Shown: positions 40,959 through 49,465 of the stretch, in pieces
How positions within the stretch are numbered: the first letter of the stretch is position 1
How the letters are laid out: every line of letters starts with the position of its first letter
Source of the DNA: Allofournierella massiliensis
Lineage (GTDB): Bacteria > Bacillota > Clostridia > Oscillospirales > Ruminococcaceae
Length of the DNA: 64,000 nt
Assembly (NCBI RefSeq): GCF_021531255.1
Contig: NZ_JAFBIO010000008.1
Span: forward strand, 1-64,000
Direction: 5' to 3'
The notes under the pieces: generated by a model
The model's input: the letters and a program-made list of their open reading frames with translations, nothing else
Databases searched by the model: none
Told to the model about the DNA's origin: nothing
Made by a program: the position numbers and the translations under genes

Positions 40959-41390
40959 TTACAGGAACTGCCGCAGATTTTCGATGTTCTGTTCCTCAAA
41001 TTTCTGCAGCTGCCGGGTCAGTTTCACCGCGCCGGTGCTGGCACGGGGGCAATCCTTCAGGCCGGTGACGCACTCGTTCACCCCCATCTGGTTTCCCTCC
41101 ACCAGCATGCCGGCCAGCTTATGGGTAGACCGGTCGGTGATGGTGCGGCCCGCAATGCCTGCTTTGGCCATCCATTTTTCCACCAGGCCCTGTCCCTGGG
41201 CCTTGGCGCCGCAGGCATCCAGCGCCGTGTGGGCCTGCTGGCCAAAACTGCGGTAGCCGTTCTGCTGGCGCATCAGCTCGGCCTTGAACTCGGCCCGCTC
41301 GGCCATGGGGATCATCTGATCCAGGGTAGCCTTGCCCATATCGGTGACCCGGATGACGGTATTCAGCAAATTTTCATTATCCTGCTGCAT
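40959..41390 (-). CDS. Small helical protein, possibly ferritin-like, unknown function
   Basis: 143 residues from ATG 41390. No signal or membrane helix; predicted all-helical with long amphipathic stretches (LNTVIRVTDMGKATLDQMIPMAERAEFKAELMRQQ; KLTRQLQKFEEQNIENLRQFL). The pattern suggests a four-helix bundle like small ferritin-fold stress proteins, but the metal ligands are not evident. Its ribosome site GGAAAGGGGG is inside the hairpin at 41397-41436, so translation may be controlled by that structure or by read-through from malQ upstream. Confidence 0.7.
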   Translation of the reverse strand: MQQDNENLLNTVIRVTDMGKATLDQMIPMAERAEFKAELMRQQNGYRSFGQQAHTALDACGAKAQGQGLVEKWMAKAGIAGRTITDRSTHKLAGMLVEGNQMGVNECVTGLKDCPRASTGAVKLTRQLQKFEEQNIENLRQFL

Positions 41391-41396
41391 AAAAAC

Positions 41397-41440
41397 AGCC
41401 CCCTTTCCTTGCAAACAGCATTTGCAGAAAGGGGCCGTTT
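41397..41440 (-). terminator. Terminator of malQ whose 3' arm holds the next gene's ribosome site
   Basis: On the minus strand, GGCCCCTTTC pairs with GGAAAGGGGGC and TGCAAA with TTTGCA, then TGTTTTT runs directly into ATG 41390. The Shine-Dalgarno of the downstream gene is the right arm of the stem. Confidence 0.7.
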
Positions 41441-41458
41441 TATACAGATTTTCTTGAA

Positions 41459-42994
41459 TCAGTCTGGGGAAGAACTCAGATCGGCCTGCCGCTCACAGCG
41501 GCCGTACAGTTCGCATTGGACCCGGATCAGGCAGGCCAGGGAATCCTCCAGCCGGCCGGGCCGGACCCGCCAGTTCCAGTTTCCGCCCACCACGCCGGGG
41601 GTGTTGATCCGCCCCTCACAGCCCAGGCCCAGCCAATCGGCCAGGGGCAGGATACAGGTGTCGGCACAGCTGGCCAGGGCGGCCCGCAGGATGGCCTGGG
41701 GCAGCTCTTCCCGTTTGCCGGGGCGCAGGTAGTGCATGGCAAACCGCAGCTCCTCCTCGCCGGCCTCCTGTTCCATCCAGCCCAGAAGGGTGTTGTTGTC
41801 GTGGGTGCCGGTATAAACCAGACAGTTGGGGATGTGGTTGTGGGGCAGGTATTCGTTGGTGGGGCCCGAAGAAAAGGCGAACTGCAACACTTTCATGCCC
41901 GGCAGCCCGGTCTGGGCCAGCAGCCGGCGGACACTGTCGAACATCTCTCCCAGATCCTCCGCCACCAGGGGCAGAGGGCCCAGCTTTTTCCCCAGCACCT
42001 CAAAGAAATCCATGCCCGGTCCCTGTTCCCACCGGCCCTCCCGGGCGGTGGCCGCATCGGCAGGGATGGACCAATAGGTGTCAAAGGCCCGGAAGTGGTC
42101 GATCCGCACCAGGTCGTACAGATCCAGCGCATGGCGGATCCGGCGGATCCACCAGTCATATCCGGTGCTCCGGTGGTAGTCCCAGTCATAGAGGGGATTG
42201 CCCCAGAACTGCCCGTCCTCGCTGAAATAATCCGGGGGACAACCCGCCACCCGGGTGGGATGCCCCTGCCCGTCGGTCTGGAACAGGGGGCCGCCGGCCC
42301 AGGTATCCGCCGAATCCATGGATACATAGATGGGCATATCCCCCAGGATCCGCACCCCTTTGGAAGCTGCGTAGTCCCGCAGGGCCTTCCACTGTTTCCA
42401 AAACAGGTACTCCACAAACTTCCAGAAGCCGATCTCCCCGGCCTGGCGCTCTTTCAGCTCTTCCAGTGCCTGGGGCTGGCGCAGCCGCAGGGGCAGGGGC
42501 CATTCGTTCCAGGGCTTGGCGTCGTTTTCCTTCTGGGCCGCCCGGTAGAGGGCGTATTCCTCCAGCCAATCCTGGTTGAGGAAAAGGAACCGATAATATT
42601 CATCGGAATAGGGCGTATCGCAGCCCGGCAGCGGGCGGGCTGCCAGGAAGTTTTCGTAGGCACGGCGCAGTAGGGGCAGGCGGGTGCGCTCCAAAAGCCG
42701 ATAATCCGCCCGGCCGGTATTGGGCGCGCGCACCGGGTCCAGGTCAGCCTCTTCCAGCAATCCTTCCTGCACCAGAAGTTCCGGGTCGATGAGCCAGGGG
42801 TTGCCCGCAAAGGCCGAACAGCTCTGGTAGGGGCTATCCCCCGAACCGGTGGGCCCCAAAGGCAGGATCTGCCAGACGCCCTGGCCTGCCCGGCTCAAAA
42901 AATCCACAAAGGCATATGCTTCCCGGCCCAGCGTCCCGGCGCCGAAGGGGCCGTCCAGACTGCTCACCGGCATCAGAATACCGCAGGTTCTCAT
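41459..42994 (-). CDS. malQ: 4-alpha-glucanotransferase (amylomaltase, GH77)
   Basis: 511 residues, full length. Amylomaltase signatures: GILMPVSSLDGPFGAGTLG, WQILPLGPTGSGDSPYQSCSAFAGNP, the nucleophile region VRIDHFRAFDTYWSIP (Asp in RIDHFRA), the acid/base VAEDLG and the final THDNNTLLGW. It transfers alpha-1,4-glucan segments in maltodextrin or glycogen use. It lies 64 bp after an orphan binding lipoprotein, which suggests a maltodextrin context, but no permease or ATPase is nearby. Confidence 0.96.
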   Translation of the reverse strand: MRTCGILMPVSSLDGPFGAGTLGREAYAFVDFLSRAGQGVWQILPLGPTGSGDSPYQSCSAFAGNPWLIDPELLVQEGLLEEADLDPVRAPNTGRADYRLLERTRLPLLRRAYENFLAARPLPGCDTPYSDEYYRFLFLNQDWLEEYALYRAAQKENDAKPWNEWPLPLRLRQPQALEELKERQAGEIGFWKFVEYLFWKQWKALRDYAASKGVRILGDMPIYVSMDSADTWAGGPLFQTDGQGHPTRVAGCPPDYFSEDGQFWGNPLYDWDYHRSTGYDWWIRRIRHALDLYDLVRIDHFRAFDTYWSIPADAATAREGRWEQGPGMDFFEVLGKKLGPLPLVAEDLGEMFDSVRRLLAQTGLPGMKVLQFAFSSGPTNEYLPHNHIPNCLVYTGTHDNNTLLGWMEQEAGEEELRFAMHYLRPGKREELPQAILRAALASCADTCILPLADWLGLGCEGRINTPGVVGGNWNWRVRPGRLEDSLACLIRVQCELYGRCERQADLSSSPD

Positions 42995-43058
42995 TCACGC
43001 ATCCTCCCTTTTGGTTTCATTCTGTCCCGCCGGCCGGCGGTCTATCCCCTCCGGGGGC

Positions 43059-44357
43059 TCAGCCTGCCGGGCAGAGGACGCCGCAGAGGCCCTGGACATA
43101 GCTCTGCCGGTTCAGGGAGGCCAGGGCCCCGGCCCCTGGGATCAGGGCCCCCGCGCCGGCCAGCGCCTCATCACTGAGCTGAGCCGAAAACGCCGGCAGG
43201 GTCTCGCCGGCCTGCACAAAGGCAAATAGACTGCGTCCGGGCTCCCCGGAGGGGCTGCGCAGACCGCTCTGCACCAGCCCCAGGGTGTCGGTAAGCATCC
43301 GCTGGCCCTGATGGGACACATACAGCCAATACATGAATGCCTGGGCGGCCCCGGTATCCCCCTCTTTCCGCAGGGCCAGATACCGATAGGTCCCCACCAC
43401 CGGCCAGCTGTGCAGCTGTTCCGCATCCAGCCCCTGGGCCCCGATCTCATCGGCGCTCAGGTCCAGCTTGAGCCCCAGCAGGCCGGGGCTCATCCCCTGG
43501 CCTGCCAGCACCGAGCCCCGCACCGTATCGGCCCGGTAAAAGAGCGCCTTTCCGTTCAGAAAAGCCTCCTCGGCCTGGGCCTGGGCCAGAGGGTCCTGAC
43601 TGCCCTCCGGCCGCCACAGGCTGCCGGCTTCCAGGCAGAAGGCGTCGTACAAAGCCCCTGCCGGGCTGCCGAGGGCTTCGGAGGTGAGGGCTTCCAGGCC
43701 ATCGGCCGAGGCAGCCAGGGCATAGCTCAGCGCCTCGCCCCCATAGCAGCTGCTCTCCCCATCCGCCAGGAGAAAGACCGCCTCCAAGCTGCCGGTGGTT
43801 TCATCCTTGGCCGCGGGCAGGGTATAGGCATTCTCGTTCAGATTCACCTTTTTGGCTGAGGGGGAAGCGATCCAGCTGGCCAAGGCCTGACAAAAGGCGC
43901 TCCAATCCTGGTAGGAACAACTTTGCAGATCCGACAGCGCCCCCTCGCCCAGCAGTGCGCTCAGCATCTGGGTATTCACCAGATACCCATAGCCGCTGCT
44001 GCCCATGAGCAGGCAGTTTTCGCCCTGGTCTACCCCCAGCATTCCGCACAAAGCGCCGTACAGGGAATCTTCTTCCAGGCCGCCCCAGCCTTCGCCCGGC
44101 CGGGTGCGCAGCACCGCCAGGTCGCACTCCTGCTCACCCACATATTCCACCGTCACATTCTGCCCGGCCCCATAGGCCTCGAACACCGGCTTGAGAACTT
44201 CGTCCTGCTCATTCAGGAAAACCGACAGATGGGTGGGCGTCTGGGTGGGCCCGGCCTGGGGCGTCTGCTCCTCCTGGGGGCGGGAGGGCGTCAGGTTCAG
44301 GCTGCCGCAGCCCGCCAGCAGAGCGGCACTGAGCAGCACAGACAGGATTCGTTTCAT
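43059..44357 (-). CDS. Extracellular solute-binding-protein-like lipoprotein
   Basis: 432 residues from ATG 44357 (AAAGGGGA upstream). Signal peptide with lipobox LLAGC (MKRILSVLLSAALLAGCGS) and a Pro/Gln/Thr linker, then a two-lobe binding-protein fold: HLSVFLNEQDEVLKPVFEAYGAG resembles the start of family 1 sugar-binding proteins, and ends with RYLALRKEGDTGAAQAFMYWLYVSHQGQ, typical of that family's C-terminal helices. No ABC permease is encoded nearby, so it is an orphan. Followed by malQ 64 bp later. The substrate is unknown; an oligosaccharide is inferred from malQ. Confidence 0.7.
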   Translation of the reverse strand: MKRILSVLLSAALLAGCGSLNLTPSRPQEEQTPQAGPTQTPTHLSVFLNEQDEVLKPVFEAYGAGQNVTVEYVGEQECDLAVLRTRPGEGWGGLEEDSLYGALCGMLGVDQGENCLLMGSSGYGYLVNTQMLSALLGEGALSDLQSCSYQDWSAFCQALASWIASPSAKKVNLNENAYTLPAAKDETTGSLEAVFLLADGESSCYGGEALSYALAASADGLEALTSEALGSPAGALYDAFCLEAGSLWRPEGSQDPLAQAQAEEAFLNGKALFYRADTVRGSVLAGQGMSPGLLGLKLDLSADEIGAQGLDAEQLHSWPVVGTYRYLALRKEGDTGAAQAFMYWLYVSHQGQRMLTDTLGLVQSGLRSPSGEPGRSLFAFVQAGETLPAFSAQLSDEALAGAGALIPGAGALASLNRQSYVQGLCGVLCPAG

Positions 44358-44433
44358 GGCTTGATTCCCCTTTCGGCTGCCGGGAACAGAAAAAGGCCTC
44401 CCGGCCGGCCCGAAGCTTTTCATTTTCCTGATT

Positions 44434-44442
44434 ATTGTAGCA
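44434..44442 (-). promoter_or_regulatory. Extended -10 promoter for the binding lipoprotein gene
   Basis: On the minus strand TGCTACAAT (44442-44434), about 80 bp before the start codon. Confidence 0.55.
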
Positions 44443-44510
44443 TACCCCCCGCCTTTTCTTCAAGCAAGGCGGCTTTTCCCGGGCGGGAAGGTGAAACCCG
44501 GCCGCAAATA

Positions 44511-44519
44511 TGGTAAAAT
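44511..44519 (+). promoter_or_regulatory. Extended -10 promoter for the alaX-trmB unit
   Basis: TGGTAAAAT, 86 bp before the alaX start, divergent from the lipoprotein promoter. Confidence 0.6.
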
Positions 44520-44604
44520 AAAAAACAAGGCCTTCTTCGCCCTTTTGGGGCCCGGAATATCGCCTGCCTTTCCCCGCAAACCCGCCGCTCTGCCGGCTTT
44601 GGAA

Positions 44605-45774
44605 ATGGAGTGTATCAAGTTGGAGCCTACCAAGCGAATTTACGAAAACGAATCCTTCTGCTTTGAATTTACCGGCCATGTGCTGGATTGCCAGCCCGAC
44701 AAAAAGGGCTGGCTGGTGGTGCTGGACCGCACCGCTTTCTTCCCGGAAGGGGGCGGCCAGCCCGCCGACACCGGCCTGCTGGGCCAGGCCCATGTGCTGG
44801 ATGTGCATATCCGGGAGAACGTGATCTATCACCTGACGGACGCCCCCCTCACCCCCGGCCAGGAGGTGAAGGGCCAGGTGGACAGTACCCGCCGGATTGA
44901 CCATATGGAACAGCACACCGGCGAGCACATTCTCAGCGGCATTCTCCACAGCCTGTACGGGGTGGAAAATGTGGGCTTTGGCATCAGCGCCGACAATGTG
45001 CGGCTGGATGCCAACCTGGAATTGAGCGCCGAACAGCTGGCCGCCGCCGAGGAAGCCGCCAATGCCGCCATCCGGGCCGACAGCCCGGTGCAGGTGCTCT
45101 ACCCCACCGACCAGGAGCTGGCCGCCATGACCTACCGCAGCAAAAAGGAGCTGGAGGGCCAGGTGCGGATCGTGGCCATCCCCGGCTCGGATGTATGCGC
45201 CTGCTGCGGCACCCATCTGGCCCGCACCGGGCAGGTGGGCATCATCAAGATCCTCAGCGCCGAAAAATACAAGGGCGGCACCCGGCTCTCCCTGGCTTGC
45301 GGCGGGCGCGCCTGGAAGGTACTGACCCATGATCATGACCAGGTGAGCCAGATCAGCGCCCTTCTCAGCGCCAAGCCCGACCAGGTAGCCCAGGCCGTCC
45401 AGCGGCAGGGCGAAGAGCTGGCTGCCCAGAAGCAGCGCTGCGCCCTGGCCGAGACCCATTGGTTCGAGTCCCTGGCCGGTCAGGTAAAACCGGGCGAAAA
45501 GCAGGTGATGCTGGCAGAAAACCTCAGCCCCGACAGCCTGCGCCGGCTCTGCCTGGCCCTCAGCGAAAAGACCGACGCCCCCTGCGCCGTATTCAGCCCG
45601 GGCGGCAGCGGCCTGGCCTATGCCCTGGCCTGGGCGGGGCAGGATGTGCGCCCCCTGGGCAAGGCCCTGAACGAGGCCCTCAGCGGCCGGGGCGGCGGCA
45701 AGCCGGTGCTGGTGCAGGGCAGCATCGCCGAAACGGATTTTGAAAAGGTCCGCGCCTTTTTTGAGACTCTTTGA
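44605..45774 (+). CDS. Alanyl-tRNA editing protein, AlaX-L type with DHHA1 domain
   Basis: 389 residues from ATG 44605; TTG 44620 is an alternative start. Editing-domain motifs: DRTAFFPEGGGQPADTG, the zinc-binding HMEQHTGEHILSG and CACCGTHLARTG (Cys-x3-His). A C-terminal DHHA1-like region (about 240-389) ends with GSGLAYALA and GGGGKP-like GRGGGKPVLVQG, as in AlaRS. It hydrolyses mischarged Ser- or Gly-tRNA-Ala in trans. It has no aminoacylation domain. trmB follows 42 bp later, so both are tRNA-related. Confidence 0.92.
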   Translation: MECIKLEPTKRIYENESFCFEFTGHVLDCQPDKKGWLVVLDRTAFFPEGGGQPADTGLLGQAHVLDVHIRENVIYHLTDAPLTPGQEVKGQVDSTRRIDHMEQHTGEHILSGILHSLYGVENVGFGISADNVRLDANLELSAEQLAAAEEAANAAIRADSPVQVLYPTDQELAAMTYRSKKELEGQVRIVAIPGSDVCACCGTHLARTGQVGIIKILSAEKYKGGTRLSLACGGRAWKVLTHDHDQVSQISALLSAKPDQVAQAVQRQGEELAAQKQRCALAETHWFESLAGQVKPGEKQVMLAENLSPDSLRRLCLALSEKTDAPCAVFSPGGSGLAYALAWAGQDVRPLGKALNEALSGRGGGKPVLVQGSIAETDFEKVRAFFETL

Positions 45775-45816
45775 GCCCCGCCCTTTGATCCCCACATACA
45801 GAGAGGAATCTTGCCC

Positions 45817-46611
45817 ATGAGAATGCGCTTTAAACCCTACGCCCGGCCGGAACTGCTGGCCTGCGATTTTCACGCCCACACCCCCCTGGAAAACAAAGGC
45901 CGCTGGAAGAGCCTCTTCGCCCGGCCCCAGCAGCCCATGCATCTGGAACTGGGCTGCGGCAAGGGCGGTTTTCTGGCCCGGCTGGCCGTGGCACACCCCC
46001 AGATCAATTATCTGGGCATCGACATCACCGATAAGGTGCTGATCCTGGCCAAGCGGAACATCGACAAACAGTATGCCGCCGCCCATATCCCCCCGGACAA
46101 TGTGAAGATCATGAGCCTGGATATTGAGCGGATCGACAACGCCTTTTCCCCCCAGGATCAGGTGGAGCGGATTTATATCAACTTCTGCAACCCCTGGAAT
46201 GTGAAGGCCTCCCACAAAAAACACCGGCTCACCCATCCCCGCCAGCTCATCCTGTACCGGGATTTTCTGGCCGACGGGGGCGAAATCTACTTTAAAACCG
46301 ATGACAGCGACCTGTTTGAGGACAGCCTGACCTATTTCCAGGCCGCCGGTTTTACGGTACGCTGGCTTACCCGGGATCTCCATGCCCAGGAACCGGACTG
46401 GAACATCCGCACCGAGCATGAAGCCATGTTCACCGAACAGGGCATCCCCACCAAAGCCCTGATCGCGGTGAAGGGGCCTCTGGATGAGGCCGGCCGGGAA
46501 TATTGCCGGCTGTATGACCGGCTGGTGGAAGCGCCCCTGCGCCGGGCCGCCGCCCAAAAGGCCGAGCAGGAGGCTCAGGCCCGGAAAGCCGCCCAAAAGA
46601 AAAACAAGTAA
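45817..46611 (+). CDS. trmB: tRNA (guanine-N7)-methyltransferase
   Basis: 264 residues from ATG 45817 (GAGAGG upstream; a TTG two codons earlier is weaker). SAM-binding motif LELGCGKGGFL, then GIDITDKVL, and the family signature FCNPWNVKASHKKHRLTHP (PWPKxRHxKxR in many homologues; the second Pro is Asn here), followed by FKTDDSDLFED. Methylates G46 of tRNAs. The tail (about 245-264) is a Lys/Ala-rich extension. It ends in a terminator hairpin. Confidence 0.95.
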   Translation: MRMRFKPYARPELLACDFHAHTPLENKGRWKSLFARPQQPMHLELGCGKGGFLARLAVAHPQINYLGIDITDKVLILAKRNIDKQYAAAHIPPDNVKIMSLDIERIDNAFSPQDQVERIYINFCNPWNVKASHKKHRLTHPRQLILYRDFLADGGEIYFKTDDSDLFEDSLTYFQAAGFTVRWLTRDLHAQEPDWNIRTEHEAMFTEQGIPTKALIAVKGPLDEAGREYCRLYDRLVEAPLRRAAAQKAEQEAQARKAAQKKNK

Positions 46612-46618
46612 AGCAAAG

Positions 46619-46656
46619 CGGTCCCTTTGCCCTGGTAAGGCAGAGGGACCGTTTTT
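46619..46656. terminator. Terminator between trmB and the NhaC-type gene
   Basis: CGGTCCCT pairs with AGGGACCG (plus inner GCC/GGC), followed by TTTTTGATT on the plus strand; it can also end the convergent antiporter gene. Confidence 0.85.
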
Positions 46657-46665
46657 GATTCTTAG

Positions 46666-47982
46666 TCAGGCGGTTTTCAACCCTGCGCGCATTCGGCGGA
46701 AGATTGCCTTCGCCCAGACCCACAAGGGGATGAAATACAGGTACACCGCATACAGCATGCTGCTCATGGGCGCGCCCACACTGGCCAGCGGCACACTGCC
46801 CGCAATGCTCCAGGGAATGAGGGCCGCCAGCAGGATGACCGTATTCTCCAGGATGAGGGCCTGTTCCTCCTTGCTCTCGAACAGCTGCCCGCAAACCTGA
46901 TGCACCAGCATGGCGGCCAGGGTCTGGTTGCAGGCCAGGCCCCCCAGCAACACCGAGGCCAGAACCGTGGCGCCGGCGGCGGTGATCCTGCCGGCCAGAC
47001 GGTGAAGGGGTTCCTTCAGGCCGTCCAGCAGGCGGGTGGAATCAAAGATGCCGAAGCTGGCGGAAGATACAATAATAATACAGGTCACATTGACCATGCT
47101 GGCCAGGCCGCCCCCGGCCAACAGGTCGGCCAGCTGCGGGTCGGCGGGGCTATACCCCAGCACCAGGGTGGAGAGAAGCTGTACCGGGGGCGTTTTCTGC
47201 ACCAGCAGGGCCACCAGGCAGGCGGCCACCGCGCTGACGGCCATAGTGCGCACCACCTTTACCCGGAAGCAGGCCAGAACCAGGATGAGCAGGGCCGGCA
47301 CCGCCGTCCAGAAAGAAAGGTTGAAATTTTTGGCAAAGGCATCCACGCAGGAAGCGTCCATCTCCGCCCCGGCCCCCTGCCGGCCGGCCAGCAGATAGAA
47401 CAGACAGGCGGCCGCAAAGGGCACCACCGCCGAGCGGAACATATTGCCTATATTCTTATAAATATCCGTATCGGTAATGGTGGCCACCAGCAGGGCGCTG
47501 GAAGACATGGGCGAGCACCGGTCCCCGAAAAACACGCCGGACAGGATGGCCCCGCCCAGTAAGGGCGCCGGCAGGCCGGCAGCCCGGCCCAGCATCATGC
47601 AGATAAAGCCCATGGTACTGGCAGTGCCGAAGGAGGTACCGGTGAGGAAGGACATCAGGCTGCAGAGCAGAAAAGCGCAGAGGGCAAAAGCCCCGGGCTG
47701 GATCCACCCCACCGCATGGTACAGAATGAACGGAATGGTGCCGCAGATCCGCCAGCCTGCGGTGATAAGGCCGATAAAGACAAACACCCACAGAATGGTA
47801 GCGCTTTTCAGCACCCCCCGTTTGAGCATCCCTCCGATGGCGGCGGGCGAAAAGCCCAGCCAGGCCGCATAGGCGCAGAAAATGGCAAGGCCCACGCAAA
47901 GCCCTGCCAGCAGCGGGGCCCCGGTGAGGATACAGACCACCAGCACTGCCAGAAACAGCCCCAATGTAAGATTCCGGGCCAA
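46666..47982 (-). CDS. NhaC-type Na+/H+ antiporter family protein
   Basis: 438 residues from TTG 47982, chosen because AAGGGGGG lies 7 nt upstream. The ATG at 48009 is in frame but has no ribosome site. About eleven helices. FFGDRCSPMSSSALLVA corresponds to the NhaC core GDxxSPLSdtt, and LLSFLTGTSFGTASTMG-like LMSFLTGTSFGTASTMG is the first-repeat partner. Ion specificity (sodium/proton or a carboxylate exchanger such as malate-lactate) is not fixed by eye. It is monocistronic. Confidence 0.85.
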   Translation of the reverse strand: MARNLTLGLFLAVLVVCILTGAPLLAGLCVGLAIFCAYAAWLGFSPAAIGGMLKRGVLKSATILWVFVFIGLITAGWRICGTIPFILYHAVGWIQPGAFALCAFLLCSLMSFLTGTSFGTASTMGFICMMLGRAAGLPAPLLGGAILSGVFFGDRCSPMSSSALLVATITDTDIYKNIGNMFRSAVVPFAAACLFYLLAGRQGAGAEMDASCVDAFAKNFNLSFWTAVPALLILVLACFRVKVVRTMAVSAVAACLVALLVQKTPPVQLLSTLVLGYSPADPQLADLLAGGGLASMVNVTCIIIVSSASFGIFDSTRLLDGLKEPLHRLAGRITAAGATVLASVLLGGLACNQTLAAMLVHQVCGQLFESKEEQALILENTVILLAALIPWSIAGSVPLASVGAPMSSMLYAVYLYFIPLWVWAKAIFRRMRAGLKTA

Positions 47983-48275
47983 AGAAATTCCCCCCTTTTC
48001 CTTTTCCATATAAGGCCGCCAGGCGGCCTTCGCTGTTGATTATACCGCAACGCCAAAAGGTTGTACAGCCCGATAAAAAACCGGTACATCGCTTTTGCCG
48101 GTCTTTTCCCGGCACAGCGGCAGGCGGCCGGCACTGGCAGCCCTTTCTTGCGGCAACATCTTCCACACATAGCGGCAGGATGCGGGAAAATACTAAAGGC
48201 GAACCCTTCCGCACAGGATTCTGACGGAAGCGTATTCATTTTCACGCACCGAAACCAAGAAGGAGGGTATTCCCT

Positions 48276-48455
48276 ATGAAAAGCCAGAGCAGCAACAGCC
48301 TGTACAATCCCGGCCAGGACAATGTTCCCGCCGGCACCTATCAGGAGGTGGGCCCCCGGGGTGGCAAGATCCCCCAGGCACGCACCTGCCGCATTGGCCG
48401 CGGCGACCGCCTGCCCCCCGTGCAGGAGAGCGGCAACAAATGGGCCAAGCAGTAA
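48276..48455 (+). CDS. YjzC-like small protein
   Basis: 59 residues, AAGGAGGG 8 nt before the ATG. The layout PG-x-(8-10)-GTYQEVGPRGGKI, then GRGDRLPPVQESGNKWAKQ, matches YjzC-type proteins (PGxxAPxxGxYxEVGxxGG, then GDRFPPT...GxKW). Function is unknown; Bacillus relatives are small soluble proteins. It stands alone between the antiporter and a DUF2089 gene. The 293 bp upstream hold a GGCCGCC/GGCGGCC hairpin at 48011-48031 but no clear promoter. Confidence 0.75.
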   Translation: MKSQSSNSLYNPGQDNVPAGTYQEVGPRGGKIPQARTCRIGRGDRLPPVQESGNKWAKQ

Positions 48456-48551
48456 CCTTTCTCTTCCATGCTGAACAAGAGGCCGGGCTTTTGCCCGGCC
48501 CCTTGCCTTTTATTGCACGTTTATTTATCTTATTTTTTAATAATATTAATA

Positions 48552-48580
48552 TTGACTTTAATTTTATTGAATGCTATCCT
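48552..48580 (+). promoter_or_regulatory. Sigma-A promoter for the DUF2089 operon, with A/T-rich upstream element
   Basis: TTGACT at 48552-48557, 17-bp spacer, TATCCT at 48575-48580. The preceding 40 bp are almost entirely A/T and include the palindrome AATATTAATATT (48543-48554). Confidence 0.8.
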
Positions 48581-48623
48581 ATTTATAGATCCAATACATA
48601 TCCATTCAAGGGAGGGAACGCCT

Positions 48624-48926
48624 GTGAATCCTTCCATGCTGCCCCCTTGGCTTGGCGGGCTGGAGGAAGAGGACCTGAATTTTATCCGCCGTTTTCTGCT
48701 GGCTTCCGGGAGCCTGAAGGAAGTGGCCCACCAATACGGGGTAAGCTACCCCACCGTGCGGCTCCGGCTGGACCGGCTGATCCAGAAGATCCAGCTGAAC
48801 GAACAGGCTGTGGAAGAGCCCTATATCCGTCTGGTCAAACAGCTGGCGGTGGATGACAAGCTGGACCTGGAAACCGCCCGGCTTCTGATTCAGGAATACC
48901 GAAAAGCGCAAAAGGAGGAATCCTGA
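48624..48926 (+). CDS. DUF2089 family protein (helix-turn-helix-like)
   Basis: 100 residues starting at GTG 48624, with AGGGAGGG 7 nt upstream. The DUF2089 signature LPPWLGGLEEEDLNFIRRFLLASGSLKEVAHQYGVSYPTVRLRLDRLIQKI reads as a helix-turn-helix of the type used for regulation. A short acidic/basic tail follows. It is 1 bp from the stop to the next start, so it forms an operon with a small membrane protein. It may sense a signal through that protein (inference). Confidence 0.85.
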   Translation: MNPSMLPPWLGGLEEEDLNFIRRFLLASGSLKEVAHQYGVSYPTVRLRLDRLIQKIQLNEQAVEEPYIRLVKQLAVDDKLDLETARLLIQEYRKAQKEES

Positions 48927-48927
48927 G

Positions 48928-49260
48928 ATGTTTGTAATGACAATTACTACAATTTCCTTTCTGCTGTTTCTGCTGGCGGTGCTGGTGGGGGCCATCCTGC
49001 TGCAGATTTTTTTATCCCGCCGCAAAAGCCGCTGGCCGGGGCTGGTGCTGCCGGCGCTCACCTTTTTATATTCCCTGCTCTCGATTTTTTCTATGGCGGC
49101 CCCGCCGGAGGCCACGGCCCTTTCCATTGCGAGCACCCTTGTGATGACCCTGATTTTGAGCAATATCCCCACCCTGATCCTGCTGGCCATTTATTTCGTC
49201 TGCCGGGAAAGGCAGAAACGGAACCGGCAGCTGGACAAGATGAATATTCAGGATCTTTGA
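48928..49260 (+). CDS. Small three-helix membrane protein
   Basis: 110 residues with three membrane helices (about 6-30, 40-60, 66-90) and a basic cytoplasmic tail (CRERQKRNRQLDKMN). Ribosome site AAAGGAGG overlaps the end of the DUF2089 gene. I do not recognise the family. Coexpression with the DUF2089 protein suggests a regulatory pair. It is followed by two tandem terminators. Confidence 0.8.
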   Translation: MFVMTITTISFLLFLLAVLVGAILLQIFLSRRKSRWPGLVLPALTFLYSLLSIFSMAAPPEATALSIASTLVMTLILSNIPTLILLAIYFVCRERQKRNRQLDKMNIQDL

Positions 49261-49279
49261 GTTTTGCCACCATCGCCAC

Positions 49280-49358
49280 AAAAGGCCGGCGCCAAAAGTG
49301 CCGGCCTTTTTGGCGCTCAGAAACAGAAAAAGGCCCCGGCATACGCCGGGGCCTTTTT
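49280..49358 (+). terminator. Tandem terminators
   Basis: Two hairpins 15 bp apart: AAAAGGCCGGC with complement (49280-49311), then AAAAAGGCCCCGGC with complement (49327-49358), each followed by T-runs. Confidence 0.93.
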
Positions 49359-49465
49359 CCTGTCCAAAACAAAAATCGCTGAGCGCGTTTATGTCTGGAA
49401 TATAAAATGGAACCCACCCGCACCGCCAAAAGCAGGCGAACCCAAATGAAGGAAAAGTCAGAAGA

